Assembly (NCBI GenBank): GCA_017390825.1
Contig: JAFPAK010000117.1
Span: 1 to 19,008, forward strand
DNA from: Clostridia bacterium
GTDB taxonomy: Bacteria > Bacillota_A > Clostridia > Oscillospirales > Acutalibacteraceae
Length of the DNA stretch: 19,008 nt
Direction: 5' to 3'
Shown: piece after piece, positions 15,119-19,008 of the stretch
Position numbering within the stretch: position 1 is the stretch's first letter
How the letters are laid out: every line of letters begins with the position of its first letter
Notes under the pieces: model-generated
Database searches by the model: none
What the model was told of the DNA's origin: nothing
Seen by the model: the letters and a program-made list of their open reading frames with translations, nothing else
Program-made: the position numbers and the translations under genes

Positions 15119-15133
15119 ACAATTATTTGTTGT
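15119..15133. promoter_or_regulatory. Operator-like dyad O4 (degenerate)
   Basis: ACAAT-TATTT-GTTGT has one mismatch in its left arm. It is centred 32 bp from O3, so O2, O3 and O4 are about three helical turns apart and face the same side of DNA. Confidence 0.5.
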
Positions 15134-15191
15134 TATGTTTATTATACTGCAAACTGGTGTCCAATAAACAGTACAAACGAAAGGAATTAAA

Positions 15192-15287
15192 ATGTGGTGT
15201 ATAAACAACCCGTGCAGGGAATGTAATGGCTGTATGAAGTGTCAGGAGCAAAAGGAGGACGAGGATGACTACCGAGATGATGAATGA
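15192..15287 (+). CDS. Cysteine-rich 31-residue mini-protein, unknown function
   Basis: ATG at 15192 has GAAAGGA about 7 nt upstream and opens a 31-residue frame with TGA at 15285-15287. It begins MWCINNPCRECNGCMKC, so cysteines fall at 3, 8, 11, 14 and 17. The last four are spaced C-x2-C-x2-C-x2-C, recalling ferredoxin or zinc-knuckle metal ligands. The remainder is very acidic (EDEDDYRDDE). The frame overlaps the next gene by 23 nt, suggesting coupled translation. It is the first gene right of the operator array, where a phage would place cro or an early regulator, but it has no DNA-binding fold. I do not recognise a named family; metal binding is inferred from the cysteine spacing only. 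Confidence 0.65.
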   Translation: MWCINNPCRECNGCMKCQEQKEDEDDYRDDE

Positions 15288-15684
15288 ATATCTTGAAAGA
15301 TACCGCATTGCTGACAATCATATTGACTGTCTTATTGAAGAAAAGCAGGCTGTAAAGGAGCGTGCGCTCCGCTGCGGTATAACGCCGTCAGACGGATCAA
15401 AAAGCGTTGGTTCTCATACGGATACTGTTGCAAGAAGTGTGGAAAAGATGATACTTCTTGAACAGCAGATAGACAAGCAAATAGACGCACTCGTTGCAAT
15501 GCGTGAAGACATTATGAACATAATAAGCAAGCTCGACGATTATTGCCTTGAGCAACTTATGTATCAAAAATATATATGCGGACATACACTTGAAACAATT
15601 GGCGAAAATATAGGATATTGCACAAAGCAAGTGGGGAGACTGCATAAAAAGGCCTTGTCTATTCTTGCGGAAATTTGCTCTTGA
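15265..15684 (+). CDS. DUF1492-like phage regulator with sigma-region-4-type HTH
   Basis: The 139-residue protein starts at ATG 15265, with AAAGGAGG 6 nt upstream inside the preceding mini-gene. Residues 1-90 are helical with heptad-like leucine/isoleucine spacing (KMILLEQQIDKQIDALVAMRED). Residues 91-135 resemble sigma70 region 4 (CLEQLMYQKYICGHTLETIG, then ENIGYCTKQVGRLHKKALSIL), where the recognition helix is expected. This layout is that of DUF1492/ArpU/RinA-like proteins, which in Gram-positive phages control late or structural genes; family assignment is by pattern only. No phage structural gene is present in the window. The stop codon (TGA 15682-15684) lies within the -35 of the copper operon promoter, so transcripts from 15051 would read into csoR unless stopped. 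Confidence 0.72.
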   Translation: MTTEMMNEYLERYRIADNHIDCLIEEKQAVKERALRCGITPSDGSKSVGSHTDTVARSVEKMILLEQQIDKQIDALVAMREDIMNIISKLDDYCLEQLMYQKYICGHTLETIGENIGYCTKQVGRLHKKALSILAEICS

Positions 15685-15709
15685 CATATACCCCCTGGGG
15701 GTATATAAT
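15681..15709 (+). promoter_or_regulatory. Copper operon promoter with CsoR operator in the spacer
   Basis: TTGACA (15681-15686) and TATAAT (15704-15709) are both perfect and 17 bp apart. The spacer is TATACCCCC-T-GGGGGTA, and with flanking bases the palindrome has 10-bp arms (15686-15706). G-tract/C-tract dyads of TACCCC...GGGGTA type are known CsoR sites. CsoR bound here would block RNA polymerase and be released by Cu(I). Confidence 0.93.
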
Positions 15710-15729
15710 CGAACTGAGGTGAATAACAT

Positions 15730-16032
15730 ATGCATACCAATGAGTGCGAGTGCCGTAAAAAAGCTACTCCGCGAGATGAAATATCAAAAAAACAGCTTTA
15801 TGACCGGATCAGCCGTATGACAGGGCAGCTCGGCGGAATTAAGAAAATGATAGAGGAAGATCGCTACTGCGGTGACATATTAAATCAAGTTGCCGCAGTG
15901 CAAAATGCTTTGCAAGCCTTTGGATATTGTTTATTGCAGGATCATATGGAAAGCTGCGTTACCCAGAAGATCAAAGACGGTGATAAACAAGTCATCAAGG
16001 AAACTGTTGATCTTATCAAAAAGCTGAAATAG
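15730..16032 (+). CDS. csoR: Copper-sensing repressor, CsoR family
   Basis: A 100-residue all-helical repressor that releases DNA on binding Cu(I). The conserved ligand set is present: C47 (EEDRYCGDIL), H72 and C76 (LLQDHMESC), as in the Cys-His-Cys of CsoR rather than the set of the formaldehyde- or nickel-sensing branches. RISRMTGQLGGIKKMI is the family DNA-binding/helix-1 signature. Two additional cysteines (C6, C8) in the N-terminal NECECRKK are outside the core and could bind metal too. GAGGTG lies about 8 nt upstream of the ATG. It is the first gene after its own operator and ends 9 nt before copA, so it is autoregulated with the exporter. Confidence 0.93.
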   Translation: MHTNECECRKKATPRDEISKKQLYDRISRMTGQLGGIKKMIEEDRYCGDILNQVAAVQNALQAFGYCLLQDHMESCVTQKIKDGDKQVIKETVDLIKKLK

Positions 16033-16041
16033 AGGTAAATA

Positions 16042-18567
16042 ATGAAAAAACAAAAATTCACAGTAACGGGTATGACATGCGCTGCGTGTCAGGCGAATGT
16101 TCAAAGAGCAGTATCACGGCTTGACGGTGCAAAAAGTGTAGATGTCAATCTTCTTTCGGGTAGTATGACAGTTGAGTATGACGAAAATATTTTGAACAAT
16201 GAAGAAATTATCAATTCCGTAAGCTCGATCGGCTACGGTGCTTTACTGCCCTCAGCAGCAGAAACCAGCGAGGGTAAATTTTCATCGGAATGGGAAAAGC
16301 GAAAACAACGTGCTGAAAACGAACGGCTTGCGATGAAAAAGCGTCTTATTTGGTCGGTCGTATTGCTGATACCGCTTATGTATGTCGCAATGGGCCCGAT
16401 GATGGGTCTGCCTGTTCCATCTGCACTTTCAGGGATGGAAAATGCGCTGATATCGGCGCTAATCCAGGTAATATTCACTGTGCCGATACTGTTTTTTAAC
16501 CGTAAATTCTTTATAAACGGGATAAAAGCTCTGATCAGGCGTGTGCCGAATATGGACTCACTCGTTGCGATTGGCTCTGGGGCTGCATTCATCTACGGGG
16601 TAGCCGCTGTGTTTTGTATGGCATACGGCTTTTCTCATGGGAATACGGCACTTGTTCATAAATACGCTCACTCGCTGTATTTCGAGTCATCCGCAATGAT
16701 ACTCACGCTTGTAACGGTGGGAAAATTTCTGGAAGCAAGATCAAAATCGAAAACAACAGATGCGCTATCCCATTTGGTAGAATTGACACCCAAAACCGCC
16801 TGCGTGATAAGAAACGGGAAGGAAACGGTTATTCCGGCTTCTTCGATCGTTATCGGCGACACGGTAGTCATTCGCCCGGGCGACAGCATCCCGTGTGACG
16901 GTGTTATCAATGACGGATGCGGATATATCGACCAGTCAGCAATAACCGGTGAAAGTATTCCGGTCGAAAGATCAGTTGACGATACTGTCATTTGCGCCAC
17001 CGTGAACAAAAACGGCAGTTTCACTTTTACTGCAACCAAGGTTGGTGACGATACAACACTTTCACAAATAATCCGCCTTGTTGACGAGGCAGGCAGCACA
17101 AAGGCGCCTATCGCCCGTATGGCTGACAAGGTTAGCGGAATTTTTGTGCCGATAGTTATTCTTATCGCTATTATCACGGCTGTTGTGTGGATGATAGCAG
17201 ACAACGGGTTTGAATTTGCGTTCAATTCCGCAGTTTCGGTGCTGGTTATATCCTGTCCTTGTGCTTTGGGTCTTGCAACACCCGTTGCAATAATGGTAGG
17301 CACCGGCAAAGCGGCACAGTATGGCATACTTGTCAAGTCTGCTGAAAGCCTTGAAAATCTTCATAACATAGACACTATCGTGCTTGATAAGACCGGTACG
17401 GTAACAAAAGGCGAGCCTTCTGTTACCGATATAATTGCATTTTCAAGCACTGAGGAGGAATTTTTGAAAACCGCCGCCGCTGTTGAAAAAGGCAGTGAGC
17501 ATCCGCTTGGCAAGGCGGTAGTCAACGCCGCAAAGAAAAAAGGGCTTGACATCCCGTCTTGCAAACAATTTACCGCCGTTTCCGGCAGAGGTGTCACCGC
17601 TGTAATAGATCACGACACATATCTTGCAGGCAATGCGGCATTTGCTGCCGACAACGAGCTTGATGCGATAAGTAAGGATATTATCGACAGCCTTGCAAAG
17701 GATGGTAAAACACCGCTGCTTTTCTATAAAAATAAAATACCGTACGGCGTCATTGCAGTTGCCGATACGGTGCGTGAGGACTCAAAAGCTACTATTGATG
17801 AATTTAACAAGCGTGGACTTGATGTTGTGCTGCTGACAGGGGATAACAAGGTTACTGCCGAGGCTATCCGCAAAAAGCTTGGTATCAGAGAAGCAATTGC
17901 CGATGTAATGCCGGCAGACAAGGATGCATGTATAAAAAAACTTCAGCAGAGCGGTAAAAAGGTTGCAATGGTAGGCGATGGCATCAATGATGCACCTGCG
18001 CTATCCAGAGCAGATATCGGAATCGCTATTGGTGCAGGAACAGATATTGCGTTGGAATCCGCCGATATCGTACTGATGAAGAATTCACTGGGCGATGTGG
18101 TCACAGCAATAGATTTAAGCAAAAGTGTGATACGCAATATCCATATGAATCTGTTTTGGGCATTTTTCTACAATGCGCTCGGCATACCGATAGCAGCAGG
18201 CGTGCTATATCCGATATGGGGTTTGAGCTTGAGTCCTATGATAGGCTCTGCCGCAATGAGTCTTTCATCTGTATGTGTTGTTACAAATGCGCTTCGGCTG
18301 CGATTCTTCAAACCGAAGCACACCATAAATATTGAAAATAACAAAGGAGAAAGTGTTATGAACAAAGTTTTGAAAATTGACGGTATGATGTGTCAGCATT
18401 GCGTTGCACACGTAACAAAGGCGCTCTCATCGGTTGAGGGAGTCAGCACAGTTGATGTTGTGCTTGAAACAAAGACCGCAACTGTCACACTTGAAAAAGA
18501 GATAGCTAATGATATTCTTATCAAGGCTGTAACCGATGCAGGCTATACCGTTATAGACTGTGAATAA
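16042..18567 (+). CDS. copA: Cu(I)-exporting P1B-type ATPase with C-terminal CopZ-like domain
   Basis: Membrane ATPase of 841 residues that exports Cu(I). Domains: N-terminal metal-binding HMA (1-70, C13-x2-C16 in GMTCAAC); about eight membrane helices; actuator with ITGES (301-305); ion site CPC (405-407); phosphorylated D449 in DKTGT; SEHPLG (485-490); GDGIND (645-650); Y710-N711 and the MxxS motif (739-742) of copper pumps. After RFFKPK (753-758) a linker of about 14 residues joins a second HMA domain (773-841, C784-x2-C787 in GMMCQHC) that resembles a copper chaperone. GAGGT lies about 7 nt upstream of the ATG, 9 nt after csoR. The linker encodes a complete ribosome binding site and in-frame ATG (see the entry at 18358). 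Closest relatives of such fusions occur in Clostridia. Cu(I) rather than Zn/Cd is supported by CPC with YN/MxxS and the CsoR partner. Confidence 0.95.
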   Translation: MKKQKFTVTGMTCAACQANVQRAVSRLDGAKSVDVNLLSGSMTVEYDENILNNEEIINSVSSIGYGALLPSAAETSEGKFSSEWEKRKQRAENERLAMKKRLIWSVVLLIPLMYVAMGPMMGLPVPSALSGMENALISALIQVIFTVPILFFNRKFFINGIKALIRRVPNMDSLVAIGSGAAFIYGVAAVFCMAYGFSHGNTALVHKYAHSLYFESSAMILTLVTVGKFLEARSKSKTTDALSHLVELTPKTACVIRNGKETVIPASSIVIGDTVVIRPGDSIPCDGVINDGCGYIDQSAITGESIPVERSVDDTVICATVNKNGSFTFTATKVGDDTTLSQIIRLVDEAGSTKAPIARMADKVSGIFVPIVILIAIITAVVWMIADNGFEFAFNSAVSVLVISCPCALGLATPVAIMVGTGKAAQYGILVKSAESLENLHNIDTIVLDKTGTVTKGEPSVTDIIAFSSTEEEFLKTAAAVEKGSEHPLGKAVVNAAKKKGLDIPSCKQFTAVSGRGVTAVIDHDTYLAGNAAFAADNELDAISKDIIDSLAKDGKTPLLFYKNKIPYGVIAVADTVREDSKATIDEFNKRGLDVVLLTGDNKVTAEAIRKKLGIREAIADVMPADKDACIKKLQQSGKKVAMVGDGINDAPALSRADIGIAIGAGTDIALESADIVLMKNSLGDVVTAIDLSKSVIRNIHMNLFWAFFYNALGIPIAAGVLYPIWGLSLSPMIGSAAMSLSSVCVVTNALRLRFFKPKHTINIENNKGESVMNKVLKIDGMMCQHCVAHVTKALSSVEGVSTVDVVLETKTATVTLEKEIANDILIKAVTDAGYTVIDCE
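18358..18567 (+). CDS. Possible internal gene: stand-alone CopZ-like copper chaperone
   Basis: Within the copA frame, AAAGGAG (18343-18349) precedes ATG 18358 by 8 nt, the best Shine-Dalgarno arrangement in this operon. Initiation there would give a 69-residue protein starting MNKVLKIDGMMCQHCVAHV, a complete HMA fold with CxxC at residues 12 and 15 and the usual chaperone length. It reads in frame with copA and shares its stop, so it would be made in addition to the fused form. It is possible that the fusion arose from a copA-copZ pair that lost the copA stop while keeping the copZ start. Whether the internal start is used cannot be settled from sequence. Confidence 0.55.
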   Translation: MNKVLKIDGMMCQHCVAHVTKALSSVEGVSTVDVVLETKTATVTLEKEIANDILIKAVTDAGYTVIDCE

Positions 18568-18626
18568 TTATCAAATATCATAAGCAATCGAAGAAAAACT
18601 CCGACTGCTTTGTCTACAGCTTGAGG

Positions 18627-18654
18627 GGACCTGAAAATCAGGTCCTTTCTATTT
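18627..18654 (+). terminator. Terminator of the copper operon
   Basis: GGACCTGA (18627-18634) and TCAGGTCC (18638-18645) form a perfect 8-bp stem with AAA loop, followed by TTTCTATTTC. It lies 60 nt after the copA stop and just before the convergent AraC remnant ends at 18662. Confidence 0.85.
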
Positions 18655-18661
18655 CAGCCGG

Positions 18662-18937
18662 TTATATATTCCGTCTGTATTCAGTAGGACTTTTTCCAAA
18701 AACATTTTTAAAGGTTTCTGCAAAATAGCTGCCGGACGAAAACCCCACTGCAAGGCTGATTTCGAGAATAGTCATATCGGTGTTTTTCATGAGCTCTATG
18801 CCCTTTCTTAACCGATAATCTGTTAAAAACTCTATCGGAGTTTTATTTTGATACTCTAAAAATAGATTTTCGCTTGTACGCTTTGATATATCGAGGGCGC
18901 CGCCCCCTACGATTCGAAATTCGGACTTTTTTGACAC
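18662..18937 (-). pseudogene. AraC-family regulator, 5'-truncated remnant
   Basis: The C-terminal 75 or so residues match the AraC/XylS double helix-turn-helix: NKTPIEFLTDYRLRKGIELM, then ILEISLAVGFSSGSYFAETF and FGKSPTEYRR, ending normally at TAA. The first recognition half is cut: about ISKRTSENLFLEYQ is the earliest AraC-like sequence (near 18889). Codons before it (FRIVGGGALD) come from GC-rich, repeat-like DNA. The usual N-terminal sensor domain (150-200 residues) is absent. No ribosome binding site or promoter serves the remaining 91-codon frame. The remnant is therefore a pseudogene or decayed end, perhaps broken by insertion of the adjacent repeat element. Confidence 0.7.
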
Positions 18938-18975
18938 GCAGAGCCGCCACCCTTGGAGGGTGGCGGCTCTCAGTC
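18890..18975. repeat. GC-rich repeat-like element with 13-bp hairpin at the AraC break
   Basis: The stretch starts CGAGGGCGCCGCCCCCTACG, GC-rich against an AT-rich background. It ends with AGAGCCGCCACCC (18940-18952) paired perfectly with GGGTGGCGGCTCT (18958-18970) around a 5-nt loop. The CGTAGGGGGCGGCGCCCT-like motif on the minus strand recalls intergenic palindromic repeats I associate with gut Ruminococcaceae; I have no second copy in this window to prove repetition. The hairpin may also serve as the 3' end of the gene entering at 18978, though no T-run follows it on the minus strand. Confidence 0.45.
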
Positions 18976-18977
18976 TC

Positions 18978-19008
18978 TCACTTCTTTTTGGACATCTTCT
19001 TAATCAGA
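18978..19008 (-). CDS. 3' end of an unidentified gene (partial)
   Basis: On the minus strand the last nine codons in one frame read LIKKMSKKK followed by TGA at 18978-18980. A lysine-rich C-terminus just before a strong hairpin is plausible for a gene end. Other frames close earlier, and too little is visible to identify the product. Confidence 0.35.
   Translation of the reverse strand, partial: LIKKMSKKK

Noticed and set aside
15002..15133. Four dyads considered as iterons of a replication origin
   Set aside because: They are inverted pairs rather than direct iterons, two sit exactly in promoter spacers, and no replication initiator gene is nearby.
1..19008. tRNA, rRNA, CRISPR arrays and transposase genes
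   Set aside because: I saw no convincing tRNA or rRNA sequence, no repeat-spacer array and no transposase or integrase motif on either strand; subtle or degraded copies could be missed by eye.

Overview
The window looks like chromosomal DNA from a low-to-moderate-GC Clostridia species, probably a gut Oscillospiraceae/Ruminococcus-type bacterium. The reasons are the SCIFF peptide/maturase pair (a near-universal marker of Clostridia), Gram-positive promoters and AAAGGAGG-type ribosome binding sites, a Gram-positive PTS operon preceded by a PRD antiterminator, an LTA-synthase-type enzyme and a CsoR/CopA copper operon. I cannot fix the genus from sequence alone.

Layout. Positions 1-161 are the 3' end of an Orn/Lys/Arg decarboxylase. 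Positions 244-1948 hold a ranthipeptide (SCIFF) locus: consensus promoter, 50-residue precursor scfA, an attenuator-like hairpin, radical SAM/SPASM maturase scfB, terminator. Positions 1899-2201 are a gene-free stretch with three palindromic or hairpin elements. Positions 2202-7353, all minus strand, form a glucose-type PTS operon in the order promoter, RAT antiterminator site plus terminator, PRD antiterminator, EIICBA, HPr, EI. Positions 7471-11199, minus strand, are a lower-glycolysis operon pgk-tpiA-gpmI, lacking gap and eno. Together these two operons cover sugar uptake and part of the glycolytic trunk.

Positions 11273-13421 (plus) encode an LTA-synthase-family membrane phosphoglycerol transferase, divergent from pgk. 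Positions 13466-14209 (minus) hold a Thr/Pro-repeat, membrane-anchored surface protein with its own promoter. Positions 14233-15684 look like an isolated phage or ICE lysogeny-control module: XRE repressor and ImmA-type metallopeptidase leftward; a cysteine-rich 31-residue peptide and a DUF1492/sigma-region-4-like regulator rightward. Four ACAAC-N5-GTTGT operator-like dyads lie between them, two placed in the spacers of the divergent promoters. No integrase, structural or conjugation gene accompanies the module.

Positions 15681-18654 (plus) are a copper-efflux operon. A CsoR operator fills the whole 17-bp spacer of a perfect promoter whose -35 overlaps the stop of the sigma-like gene. CsoR follows, then a CopA P1B-ATPase fused to a C-terminal CopZ-like domain that also carries its own internal Shine-Dalgarno and ATG. 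The right edge (18662-19008, minus) has a 5'-truncated AraC-type gene whose broken end meets GC-rich, repeat-like sequence and a 13-bp hairpin, then the last few codons of another gene.

The points most worth a second look are a SCIFF precursor in which both residues expected to form the thioether are serine, the orphan lysogeny-type switch with its cysteine-rich mini-protein next to the copper operon, and the dual CopA-CopZ/stand-alone CopZ coding arrangement.
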